Source: Macrothele yani (lineage: Eukaryota > Arthropoda > Arachnida > Araneae > Macrothelidae). Taken from it: 64,000 nt of DNA. The notes under the pieces were generated by a model. It searched no databases. It was not told the DNA's origin and saw only the letters and a list, made by a program, of their open reading frames with translations. Positions 53,640 through 63,975 of the stretch are shown here, piece after piece. Where the stretch lies: the NCBI GenBank assembly GCA_039090855.1, contig CM077025.1:95832489-95896488 (forward strand), given 5' to 3'. Each line of letters opens with the position of its first letter. Within the stretch, counting starts at the first letter, position 1. Both the position numbers and the translations under genes were made by a program.

Positions 53640-56006
53640 TGAGTGACGTCATCGTTACTGTGCTCCATCGGTCTCTCGCCGTTCTTCCAGTGACGTCATT
53701 ACCTCGCACCTTCCCATCGTCCGCCTTCTTTACGTGTCTCTTGCCATCTCCATCGTCTTATGCCTTCGAGATTGTGCTGCTTTGCTTTACAGTTGCTGAT
53801 TTGTACTATGGCTACTGCTTTTCTTCGACCACTGACGCCTCCTCCGGATGTACTACTTGACAGTTCAACTCATCTCTCTTCGCCCGCAGTCACTGCCTTT
53901 CCCTCGAATCCTTTCTCAACTGCCTTGGGCTTTCGGTTTTCTCGTACCGGCTCCTTTTTAACAGCTCATTTATTAGAGTCCTCGTCACCAGGGAAGTCTT
54001 TCTTCGCTTCTTTAGCTCTCGGAGTAAAATATTCCGCGCTTCCACATACTAAACTTACAGCTTACACTTCAGCACTCCATCAGATTGTTCCACCTGATGC
54101 CATCACGCACATCGCACGAAAGCCTCGCTCGGTGTAGGTTTATATTTCTAATCCCGCTCAAGTTCAGTTGGTTCTTTCTTCTCCAATTTTAGTCGGCGAC
54201 CAAAGTTTGTTCGCAATTCCTCTTGCTCATTGCCCTACTCTCGTTAGTTTATCTCCAGTTCCTAATGAACTCTCCAACGATTTACTGCATTCTTTCCTTT
54301 CACAATGTGGTTTAGTTATTGGCCCTATTAAGACTTTGCCTGCTGCTTCAGATGATCAAGGGAATCGTGCCTATTATATTTTTCGACGTAAAGCTCTCGT
54401 CGTTTTTCCCGACGAACAGTCCATTATTTCCTGTCCGACAGCTTTCCAAGTAATCTGCGGTCCACACACTCGTACTGTTAATGTTTTAATTGCCTATCAT
54501 TGTTTTTCTTGCAAATTGCCCGGTCACCATAGTTTTTCTTGTCCAACTTGGAATTTTTCGACTTCCATTCGCCCTTCTGCCTTGCCGGAATCGTGTGAAT
54601 TTTCTTTATCATTCACATCTTTGTCGACTTTTCCTTATACTATTCGCAGTTTCCGGTTTCTAGTGGTTTGTTTCCGACCCCTGATTCTTCTACTTCACGT
54701 GTTTCTCCGGAGAATATTTTTCCTGATCACCTACTACCAACAGCTCTCCTGGATGTTTTCCCTTCTGCTACTACTACACCACTTTGCACGCCTCCATCGA
54801 GCCCGTCTTCTGCCCAGATCTCGTTGAAATGCCCTCAGTCACCCTCTCCGCCTTCATCTCCTGCTCCTGTCAGTCCATTGTCTCCATGTTCGACTGTGGT
54901 CTCCACTTCTATGGTTCCGATCTTCGTCTCCACAGAACCAGCGTCTACCAGCTGTTTTATATCTTCTGCTTCCACACCGCCCCAGTGCAATTTATCTGTT
55001 TCTGTGCCTCCAGATTCTACGTCATCTGGTTTTCCTTTACCAACGGCTGATGTTGCTTCGTCTGCTGCTCGTCTTCTCCAGTCCTCACTCTCAGATGTTC
55101 CTGTTACAACTTCATGTTCACAACCGTGTTCCATTCAAGCAAGTCTCTTTTCTACAGGGACAGCCCTGTAGTGACTTTTTGGGCTGCAATTGTCTTCTGT
55201 TGATGTCTCCATTCTGCCTTTTCTCTAGACACTTCTGCTTCGCCAACTCCTGATTTTCCGGACGAAGATCCTACTCCGCCTATTATCAGCTCTCTTATGC
55301 GGATCGTCTCTGTGAGTTCTTCACTCCCAGCAACTCTTGTCATGTCCATCGAGCCTGCATCCTCCGGCTCACAGTGTGCTCATTTGCCTTCTGACGTGTC
55401 ATCTTCCTCTACAGCCGTTCCTGTCGTACTTCCGTCAGCTTCAGCTACTGTTCGTGCCTCATCGATTGTTCCTGCCAGTGCTCATTCACCTATGTTTCAC
55501 CATGTTCCATTGTTGCTTTCCTCAACTTCTGCTGATAGTACTTCCCTTACTTGTACATTTTCTACAGTTCGATGTTCCCCACGGCGGCGTAAGCCTTTTG
55601 CTCCAGATCCTCCTTCACAACAAGGTTTTGTTTCTTATGGTGATTATTACCGCGCTTATGAGCTTTGGGTGAAACGTGCTATGTATAAATATCCAGAATT
55701 CTCCTTCCAATATTCGCTAACACCAGTTTCTTATTATTCCAGTATCTTCCAGAGTGTGAGCCCTTAGACTCCCGCTTGACTTTTGCCATGCTTAATGTCC
55801 TGTGTATTTCATGTTCCTCAAAATATCTCTCTGTTTGAGAGAGTGGCCTGCGCGCCCATAGTTCTTTTTTTTTTTATGTTTTGTTCTCCTCAATGCCTCA
55901 ATTGTGAGCCTGTGATTTTGTCCGCGTGTTCTTTTGGCCATTTGCCCATGTTATATGCCCCGGTTTTATTGCGCACTATTAGTTATCTAATAAAGCGATA
56001 TTGAAC
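53640..56006 (+). mobile_element. Gag-only retroelement-like unit
   Basis: A gag-like reading (separate entry) followed by a 240-base 3' region ending in AATAAA at 55989-55994. No reverse transcriptase, integrase, protease or LTR was recognised on either side. The right border is where the copy of the 148-bp repeat element begins (56007). The left border is not defined. Confidence 0.5.
53808..55767 (+). pseudogene. Gag-like protein with one CCHC zinc knuckle, broken
   Basis: The likely start is ATG at 53808 (context ACTATGG): MATAFLRPLTPPPDVLLDSS. Then KSFFASLALGVKYSALPHTK, a TAG at 54135-54137, PILVGDQSLFAIPLAHCPTL, VPNELSNDLLHSFLSQCGLV, RAYYIFRRKALVVFPDE and TVNVLIAYHCFSCKLPGHHS. The Cys-X2-Cys-X4-His-X4-Cys knuckle lies at 54501-54542. 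After it the protein is rich in Ser, Pro and Thr, in three frames (shifts near 54680 and 55180). It ends FVSYGDYYRAYELWVKRAMY and YPEFSFQYSLTP. The order (fold, FRR-x-ALVV, knuckle) resembles ORF1/gag proteins of arthropod retroelements, which bind element RNA. The family is not identified further. Confidence 0.6.
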
Positions 56007-56212
56007 GACAAAACTTTAGTATATTTTTCCGGAGGTATACTGAACCGGTTCTGTTAAATGTCATCGAAATGGGACAAAGGTCAGGACATAGGAGCGAGAT
56101 TTATTCCACAGCCATTATCCTCATAACTTGAGTAATGATTTCTGATATGTTGGAAAGCAAATCATAATCAATGCATTGCATGATTTTACTAACTTGTTTA
56201 TTATGATTTTGC
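56007..56212 (-). repeat. Fragment of the 148-bp repeat element
   Basis: Minus-strand match to the left, non-tandem part of the element at 11745-12987, including AACCGGTT, TGACCTTTGTCCCAT and AGTAAAATCATGCAATGCA. Confidence 0.85.
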
Positions 56213-56528
56213 TTTGCAGTAGTTCGTATTTGACAGTTATAAATAAGCACTCCCATGAAGGAAACCTCTTGCTTTAGAAAACTTGGAAAATATCCAGAAA
56301 AAATCCTTGTCGCGTTGTTACCAGAAGCCAAAGGAATTTCTGTATGAAGAGGTGATAGCATGACAAATAGGAACATACACTTGCTAAATTAGCGATAGGA
56401 AAATTGAAAAGTGTGTGGCTGACCTTTGCAGAGGTCAACCGATGCAAAATTAGTATTTCCAATCTGGCTTCTCGAGCCCAACAAATGGAAGTATAGATAT
56501 TTGCGCTACCAACAGGAAGTCTATCTAT

Positions 56529-56752
56529 GCCGCCCCGGTGGCGCAGTGGTCTAAGCGATGGCCTCTGATCATTCGTCCGTAAGGGGCCCGGGTTCGAATC
56601 CCGGTGAGGCATGGATGTTGTGTTTGTCTTACGGCACTGGCTCTCTCCCTTCCCTGTAACCAGTGACCCTAAATTAGGGACGGGCGACTGCTTATAGCCC
56701 ATTGAGTTCCTCACGGTGGTCGTTAAACCTCCAATCAAAAAAAAAAAAAAAA
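56529..56752 (+). mobile_element. SINE-1, complete copy
   Basis: Complete copy flanked by a 13-bp duplication GAAGTCTATCTAT (56516-56528 and 56753-56765). Confidence 0.93.
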
Positions 56753-56765
56753 GAAGTCTATCTAT

Positions 56766-57227
56766 CGGGACAATTTAAAATGGATAATTATTCTCGTCGT
56801 TACACCTATCCCACGCAAGAAAGGTAAAGTTCGGTGAATACTGTAGTGACACGAAAACGACAACGTTGTCAAAGGTGTAGCAACTTACACGATGAGCTAA
56901 AAAGTCTATAACCGTCACAGAGCTGTGCGCAATGGTATGGCACATAGACAATGTCGCTGAATCTGGTGCCGATGCAGCCGATGAAAATGGAGGGTTTTCC
57001 CTCCATTTTGTCAAATTCTGCTTCAAATTTGTAACCGCTGCTGCGTTGAATAACCCACCGTATTCTTCCGATCTGGCATGGGCTGACTACTTTTTGTTTT
57101 CTCGACTGATATTTGCTATGAAAGTAAAGTGAGTAGTGAGCATTTCACATTCAAGCAAACATGACGACCCAGCTGCAGGTGATAAAAAAGAAGGGCTTTT
57201 CCCATAGCTCCCAGGAGCTATACAAAC
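56766..57227. other. Intron, possible mariner scrap
   Basis: At 57040-57110 the plus-strand frame reads ALNNPPYSSDLAWADYFLFS, like the mariner HPPYSPDLAPSDYFLF signature, preceded by VVWHIDNVAESGAD. This suggests a small mariner remnant. The rest is unrecognised. Confidence 0.5.
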
Positions 57228-58789
57228 TACACTGGCGTGCAAAAAATTAAGGACGAGATGGTTTCTCGAATGCAACGTCATGCAGAAATGCTCCACATTG
57301 ACTCAAATCATACCATAAAATCCCCAAGATCTAAGAATATGGTATAAGTGAGAAAAACCGTGCAAACAAGGAATCCAAAGGATACAAAGGCACTTTATTT
57401 AAAAGGCAGCTTCGAGCACAACTGGACAGAAGACAGAAAAGTCCATGTGACAGGCGTTGCCAAGAAAATTCCAGTCTTTAGTAGGGGATATGATCATCCC
57501 TGACTGTCTTGCAGGATTTACAACGTCTGTCCATGCTGCGGACGAGGTTGTCAAGGAGCTGTTGAGGCATCGCGTCCCATTCCTTTTGTAGCGCCAATCG
57601 CAGCTGCGGAATCGTTGCTGGCGGCTGGTGACATGCTGCCAAGCTTCTCCCGAGAAGGTCCCACACGGGTTCGATTGGATTTATGTCCAGGGACCTTGCG
57701 GGCCAATCCATGCGTTGAATATCTTCACTCTCCGACAGATCTGCGACAGCCACTGTACGATGAGGTGTAGCGTTGTCGTCCATGAAGAGGAACTCAGGAT
57801 CCACAGCATCTCTAAACAGGCGCACGTGAGGCAGAAGAACCTCGGTAGAATAGAGGACACCAGTGACTGAACCTCCTTGGAAGATGTGGAGGTCAGTACG
57901 GCTGCCAAGCATGATGCCGCCCCAAACGAGAACTCTGCCACCTCCAAACAGGTCCCTTTCGATGATGTTGGAGGTGTGATTGCGTGTTTCCTGCTCTCTC
58001 TAGATGTGTATACGTCCAGAATCACTCGCCAGACTAAATCGGCTCTCATACGTAAAGAAAACTTGACACCACTGGTGATGTGTCCAGTTCTTGTGTTCCT
58101 GACACCACAGAAACCGCCGTCTCCGATGAGCAGGCGTTAATGACACACACCGTACTGGTCGTCGTGCAAATATACCACCTTTGTGCAGCCTCCTGGCCAC
58201 GGTAAAACGCGATAACGGACGTCCAGTTGTCTGCTGCATGTGCCTTGCGATTTCTCCCGCTGTCTGCCGTCTGTCTCTTCTCGCCTGTTGGACAATATAC
58301 CGGTCGTCCGCCGCCGTGGTTGCTCGTGGACGACCACTGCTAAACTCTCGGACATCTGTTCCTGTCGTTTGAAATGCTCTCTAAGTTCGTGAAACGATGC
58401 TGTGAGTAATCCTGAACTCCTCGGCCACACTAGTCACACTTCGACCTTCTTTCAACTTCCCAATGACGCGACCTCGGGTAAAGTCATCCAGATATCGTCT
58501 ACTGGATTGCTTGTTGGCCGTATCACACGGTGGCAGCAACTCGATGTGGTTCAAACCAATATACACCGTGCAATAGCTTTCACCGAATTGCTGAACGTAC
58601 ACCGCCCGTGTGCTTTATACCCTTACGACACTCCTCCCCCACTCCCTACGTAATGCTGCATATATGTGCATGCCCTACCGTACCGGATCCTAGTCTATCT
58701 CCTGAGTGATCTTTCGGTCCGTTCTGCCTGCTCGTTCCGCTGTTATTCTAATTTCTCCTCTTCGTCCTTAATTTTTGCATACCAGTGTA
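57228..58789 (-). mobile_element. Tc1-like transposon, full length, decayed
   Basis: Ends TACACTGGCGTGCAAAAAAT and the inverse ATTTTTGCATACCAGTGTA; 1562 bases. The minus-strand transposase from about 58515 reads YLDDFTRGRVIGKLKEGRSV, TSVAEEFRITHSIVSRT (stop), QQARRDRRQTAGEIARHMQQ, TTGRPLSRFTVARRLHKGG, VFFTYESRFSLASDSGRI (first Asp lost: TYES for SDES), FMDDNATPHRTVAVADL, SLDINPIEPVWDLLGRSL and CKTVRDDHIPY at 57481. Same family as 41282-42831, but with a lost catalytic Asp and several frameshifts. Confidence 0.92.
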
Positions 58790-59180
58790 TTTTAAAAGTG
58801 TATTGTATCCAGGGTTGAGGATTAACTTGAAGGCCAGTAAAGTAAATTTCCTAAATAGTTACTTATTGCTATTTTTTACGGTGCATCCACTGAACTTTAT
58901 TGATACACTTCAAACAAGAATGTACGCTGTGATAGCAGAAAACCGTGGACTTATATATTAGTTCCTTTCCTATTACAGGGAGTTTGCGGACAGGCAAGTG
59001 TCCAAGTACTTTTGATTAGATAGTGTAACATCTTACGATGAAGAGGTAGGCTAAAACAAAACCTTGACGAACTAATAAGTTAAAAGAAATTTGACGATAC
59101 TATTACCAAACGTCGATTTCAGTCCTATAGGTGTCAAAGATGTTTACACAACAATATCTGGAAGAAAATTCAGTACGTAC
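58790..59180. other. Intron flanking P5CS exon
   Basis: No recognised feature apart from the splice donor at 59175-59180. Confidence 0.4.
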
Positions 59181-59318
59181 CAAAGCTACGGCTTCAGATG
59201 CTCCGTGTAAAGCTAGTGCTTCCTGAGCGAGATCGCATAAGAAGCTGTTGGTGTGATTAGCTTCCTTTCCTCCTTTCAAAAGCAATCCATTTCCGGTGCT
59301 CACTGCTAGCGCAACAAC
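59181..59318 (-). CDS. P5CS: P5CS exon: start of the reductase segment in this window
   Basis: Encodes exactly 46 codons: [40 protein letters not shown] and SEAVAL. The [17 protein letters not shown] block (here [14 protein letters not shown]) is the conserved nucleotide-binding loop of the gamma-glutamyl phosphate reductase domain of P5CS. The acceptor TTGTTTCTTGCAG (AG at 59319-59320) and donor GTACGT (from 59180) are canonical and both phases are 0. It joins in frame to the exon at 43328-43523 across a 15.7-kb intron. The upstream glutamate 5-kinase half and the ESRPD-like region are not found in 59340-64000 and must lie beyond the right edge. Confidence 0.95.
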
Positions 59319-59499
59319 CTGCAAGAAACAAAATATCATGAGATCCCTTTCATCTTACATGATCAACAGTATTCCCATTTCTCTCTACCTGATTATTAAG
59401 CACCATATGAAGTGTAATGAAGCATAGTTAAAATTAGTTGGAATTTCATTACTGAAGTGATCATTCTTTCAAATTGGGTGTAAATAAGTGAAAATCCAA

Positions 59500-59935
59500 A
59501 GTTAAGCTTTTTAAGCGAGGAACTGTTAGAGCAATATTAGTCTAAATGGCACAGAGGTGAATGAATTTGTGTATTTAGGAAGCAAGTTTGTCAGAGAAAA
59601 TTAATTAGATGGTGAATTAGTAGGCGAGTGAAAAAGATGAAGCAAACTGTTATTAGTAAGGTGGAGACAAATATTCTTAGGTGGTTTGACCATTGTTGAT
59701 AAAATGAGCCCTAGTCGCTGGAAAGAGCCGCAGGAGAGAAAGGTATTGTAGAAGAAGGCCAAGGTAGTCATGGGAGGACCAAATTCAGGAATGTCTGCAT
59801 GAGAAAAGGATAATGAGTCTGAAGTACAAAAGGTCTTGAATGAGAAATATGATGACAAATGTTATGGATATCAGTGAAGCTCAAGCTGCGTGCCAAGATC
59901 GTTGTAAATGGAGACGTTTGATACACAAACAGTAA
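59500..59935 (+). mobile_element. LINE reverse transcriptase C-terminal remnant
   Basis: The plus-strand frames read NGTEVNEFVYLGSKF, then after shifts RWFDH-like and DKMSPSRWKEP, GRSWEDQIQECLHEKR-like, and DRCKWRRLIHKQ. These are motifs of the C-terminal region of non-LTR retrotransposon polymerases. It is a different lineage from the RTE copies. Heavily decayed, with no 3' tail seen. Confidence 0.6.
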
Positions 59936-60255
59936 ATAAAATCTAGTTCCATCAGTTTTAAAATTTAACCTAGCACGGTAACAACACTACTAGATGTTTC
60001 TACTCGTTCAAAAATATATAAATAACAGAGCAGCTAATATCTCGATCCCTGATATTACATAATATCTGAAAAGCAGGACCCCCCCCCCTCCCAGGCATAC
60101 ATACAAGTATCTCTTTCGCAATGGGTATTTCACAACTCAGCTGTTCTTCTATTGGACTGGAAAGAAAGTAATATCCGATGAAGAGGTATCTGAAGTCGAA
60201 GCCCCAAACATGGCGGACATTGACCACTGATATTACATAGAACACCGGCATGACA
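59936..60255. other. Intron, nothing recognised
   Basis: No recognised feature; a C tract at 60079-60088. Confidence 0.35.
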
Positions 60256-61330
60256 TCAGCAGGAAGGTGTCTTAAGTTAGTGGCAGCCGTCAGAAGGGAA
60301 AGAGTGCAAGTGCCAGCCAACTCGAAAGTGGAGAAGGAGCACATCCGCCATTGTATGCTGTATACGTTTCGTCGCAATAGCTCCCCTGCAAGTACTGTAA
60401 GGAACATTACCATTGTGTACCCAATGCCATATCACATCGCCAAGGCTGTCGTTGGTTCGAAAGGTTTCGAGAGAGAGATTTAGACCTGTCAGACCGTCCC
60501 AAACCCAGAAATTCCGCAACAATGGTCATGGACATGCTGAAGACTTTAGTGGAGACCGACCCACGCATGACCACGCAGGAATTTCCTAAGCAGATGAGGA
60601 CTACACACACGAGCATTATCACGCAACTGCGTCAAATTGAAAAGGTGGACAATACAGGAGTTTGGGTACCCCATCAATTCACTGTTGATAACAGAAAATC
60701 GCACAATGGATGTGTTTCCGTGCTTGCACGTGACCGAGTTGAACCGTTTTTGGAAAGCATTGCGCCAGGTGACGAGATATGGGTCCTGTATGGTAATGTC
60801 AGCGCCCGGAGACAATGCTTGGGCCCAACACAGAAGTCCATGCCGACCCCTAAAGCCAGCTTCTGTCCACGTAAAGTCCTGCTGTTTGTTTAGTGGTATA
60901 TGTGGGGAGTCTTTTTTTAGCTGCTGCCAGACAACACCACTACAACCGCTTATGTGTACTGCCGTCAGCTCGACGCATCCCTCATGTCGAAATGACTAGC
61001 AATGCTGAACCGTAAGGGTGTCCTCCTATAACAAGATGAAGCGAGACCACGCACAGCACGGATGCCCTGTCATATGATTAGGGACCTGGGCTGGAAGCTG
61101 CTGCAACACTCAGCCTATTTCCAGGACATTTCCCCAAGAAATGACAACCTTGTCGCTGCAGCATTTCTTGGACAGACTGCGGTTCACCAACCGGGACAAT
61201 GTGGAAAGCAACTTTGCTCACTTCTTTACGTCCAATCCTCCACAATTCTTCAGGGATGGTATCCTGCCACTACCTAGAGGATGGGAGCAGGTCGTGGCAA
61301 ACAATGGCGACTACACTTTGGACTGATTTG
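60256..61330 (+). mobile_element. Mariner-like transposase, decayed but nearly full span
   Basis: In order: KEHIRHCMLYTFRRNSSPAS, TVRNITIVY, DLSDRP, DMLKTLVETDPRMTTQEFPK, QMRTTHTSIITQLRQIEKV, GVWVPHQFTVDNRK, LARDRVEPFLESIAPGDEIW (first Asp context), RKVLLFV, LQQDEARPRTARM-like (second Asp context, mutated), DLGWKLLQHSAYFQDISP, then LQHFLDRLRFTNRDNVESNF, AHFFTSNPPQFFRDGILPLP and ANNGDYTLD at 61324. The blocks sit in all three frames. The inverted ends were not identified. Confidence 0.85.
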
Positions 61331-61351
61331 TTTTTGTATTTACGGTAACTA

Positions 61352-62090
61352 GTGACCCGGCCCGGCTTCGCACGGCAGTAATTTAGAATTTAAGGTGAAT
61401 ATAAAGAGAGACGATTATTACGTTCAACAAGCGACTGTCTTTCTCTTTGTAAAGCCATTCTTTGTCTGTCATTTGCCAATCAAAGTTCTGTTCCTTGGAA
61501 AGTTTCATTATGACGGGATAAACAATTTTTTTACCGTTCGATGTACTACGACATATATTCGATTTTTGTCTCGGCATAATGTTAATACAAAATTTAAATT
61601 TTAATTAAAGAGCTACTCAAAGCGATACATACTTGTGGACGAAAACAACTACGCATTTAGTCTGTGCGAGCGCCGATAAAGCAATTCTCTTTCAGCATCC
61701 GATGTAACTACGCATTTAGTCTGTGGCCTTACATGCTGTTATACCGGCTGCCGCGCATGCGCCTCGCGTCTTTTTCACAATGAGCAAAACAATTTTGTAA
61801 ACCGGTCGCCGTGCATCGTTGTTTAGGCAGTGGAAGCCAGGAAAGAATGCGAACGGCGGATTTTTTTTTTTTTTGACTTCTCACTAAAATCGTTACTGAT
61901 CCGCTCCCTTTTGTCATAAATTAATGTTTCATATACCTAAATATTCTTTGCCCCAAGTGTTTCATTTACTCGACAAATGCTCTATGGAATGGTGAAAACC
62001 GCGTCAAAATCCGTCCAGCGATTCTCGCGATCAGCTCGAACAAACAGACAGACGCCTGCACTATGTATATACAATTGTAGATATAGACGA
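61352..62090 (+). repeat. Interspersed repeat of unknown type
   Basis: Opens with ACTAGTGACCCGGCCCGGCT then TCGCACGG and ends near AAAACCGCGTCAAAATCCGT, AACAAACAGACAGACG and TATACAATTGTAGATATAGA. I recall both boundary styles from non-autonomous repeats common in arthropod genomes. Only one copy is in the window, so borders and type are uncertain. ACTACGCATTTAGTCTGTG occurs twice inside (about 61648 and 61706). Confidence 0.45.
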
Positions 62091-63185
62091 TTAACACTTT
62101 TCTGTTGGCTTACATTTGCAAACATTACTTTCTTTCCAACCCAAAAAGAATTTACTTCATTTTTCAATTTTCGTGCTGTGCTCTTAAAAAAAAGATATCT
62201 AATTCAATACTCGAACACATTTTCCTGATTCTTCATTTCTTTTCTAACAGTCCAGTATAATAAATAACCATAATCGAAGTTTTCTCCACAGTTATTAATA
62301 GATCAGGAATTTATTTTGCAAGCATCCTTTGCCCCAAGTGTTTCATTTGCTTTTATGCGTTTTGCTTTTGTAATAAAGTAAATTTGCTTTATATGATCTA
62401 ATTTATTTTAACTAATCTACATCAGAGAGAATGTCCGTTACTCCTCTGCTTTGAAATCAGTTTCTGGAATATTTTATCAAGTTGGATAATTGATTGTCGT
62501 TTCCTATTACACAGAAAATTAAGGACAAATAAAAAAAAATAGTTTTTTCCAGTAAAGAATTCTAATAGAATAAACCGAAACCAAAGTGAATTGTGTGTTT
62601 CTCCAGTAATGAAGCATTTTTCATATTCAGTTGTCATTTGTTATGGACGTTCCTTTTTATTAAAAGGAATGTACGTTTTGTTAGAGAGCAAGCAATGCTT
62701 TTATTAATTTTTGCCCGCTATATTTCTGTTGTGATGCCTACTTCTTTTCAGGAGTTAATATTTTTTTCACATGCCACCAGAGCAAAATTTCCAAACGAAG
62801 ACAGCTGCTTTAACAGAACTGTTATTCGATAAGAAAGGAAATATGCTTTAGCTGGGGACGATGACAACAGCAGCTGACACTAGATTGCTTCGCCTTTGAC
62901 AAAATGGTATGATCAGTGGAAATGCGATTAGGCGCCAGATGCCAATTTTTTTAAAAAGCATCCACTGAGAACTAATTAATTCCGTATTGCAGAAAGTACC
63001 CCCCCCACACACACACACACACACATACAAACACGGGGCAAGTGAGATTTTCTAGAAAATTAATTTTCCTCGATGTTAAGATTGTCTCAGAGAAGTGGGC
63101 ATAAGATCAACTTACAAACAAACAGGGCTTTTTCCTGAGCTGAAGACTGAGCGATACATAGAACAAATCTAGAAGTTACCAATGC
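62091..63185. other. Intron with AC microsatellite
   Basis: A C tract followed by (AC)n at 63000-63024. CCCCAAGTGTTTCATTT occurs at 62335 and also at about 61952 in the preceding repeat, so that repeat may extend further. No coding similarity seen. Confidence 0.4.
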
Positions 63186-63580
63186 CGACATTTCGACATT
63201 TACCTTGGACGACAGATATCAAGCGAGGGACTCATTGAAGCAGATATAATAAGTAGGCGTAATAAAATTGGGGAAGGGGCGGGGTGGAGGAAGCTTTTGG
63301 AAGAAACAGTACAATTTTCAAAAGTAATACAGTATTTTGTCTTAAAAGAAAAGTGTTTAATCAATGCATCTTCCCAGTTCTTGCTTGTAGATCAGAGACA
63401 TGGACCTCAAAAAAAAAAAAAACATATACAGAAGCTGCAGACAACTTGAAAAGGAAGGAGAGATGCATGCTTTGTATGACAAGTGAAGATAGGAAGAGAA
63501 ACACGTGGATTAAGGAAATAACAAAAGTGGTTGATATCATGATTAAAGTGAAGGCCCTCAAGTGGTAATGAGCTGGAGCT
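63186..63580 (+). mobile_element. RTE-type LINE, diverged 3' fragment
   Basis: Matches the C-terminal region of the RTE element: FGRNSTIFKSNTVFCLKRKV then FNQCIFPVLACRSETWT, MTSEDRKRNTWIKEITKVV and DIMIKVKALKW. It is more diverged than the copies at 15.0 and 28.9 kb, with an A-tract insertion at 63408-63422. It runs into a minisatellite made from the same element. Confidence 0.82.
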
Positions 63581-63840
63581 AACTACCGTTGGACAAGTAA
63601 AATACTAGATTGCATACCAAGATACAGAAAAATGACCCAGAAGAAGACAAAGATTCAAGTAGCAATAGGCTGCAAGTATTGACTACCGTTGGACAAGTGA
63701 AATACGAGATTGCATACCAAGATACAGAAAAAGGCCGAGAAGAAGACAAAGATTCAAGTGGTAATAGGCTGGGAGTATTGACTACCGCTGGACAAGTGAA
63801 ATACGATATTGCGTACCAAAATACAGAAAAAGTTTACTAC
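63581..63840 (+). repeat. ~100-bp minisatellite derived from RTE coding sequence
   Basis: Two full units and most of a third (starts 63582, 63682, 63781), each opening ACTACCGTTGGACAAGTGAA and carrying GCATACCAAGATACAGAAAA. The unit corresponds to the HRWTAEILDWIPRDRKRPRR part of the RTE protein, which directly follows the fragment at 63186-63580. Confidence 0.85.
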
Positions 63841-63939
63841 TGAGTAAAGATAATTGGATTCGAATACACCGCTCTAAAGTGAATATAAACAAGAACTTAC
63901 AGATCCGTTATTAGGCGTAGAAACTTAATTTATTTTGCA

Positions 63940-63975
63940 AGCTTTCGCTTCCAACGGGAAGCTTCATCAGGCAGC
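63940..63975 (-). ncRNA. Hammerhead-ribozyme-like core (candidate)
   Basis: The minus strand has CTGATGA (63970-63964), a hairpin GCTTCC-CGTT-GGAAGC and then GAAA (63946-63943). These are the two conserved boxes of the hammerhead around stem II. One extra A separates the first box from the stem. A possible stem III is AGCTT/AAGTT, followed by a U-rich cleavage position near 63918-63922. Stem I pairing is not convincing. Penelope-like elements are known to carry such motifs. The window ends 25 bases further on. Confidence 0.35.
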
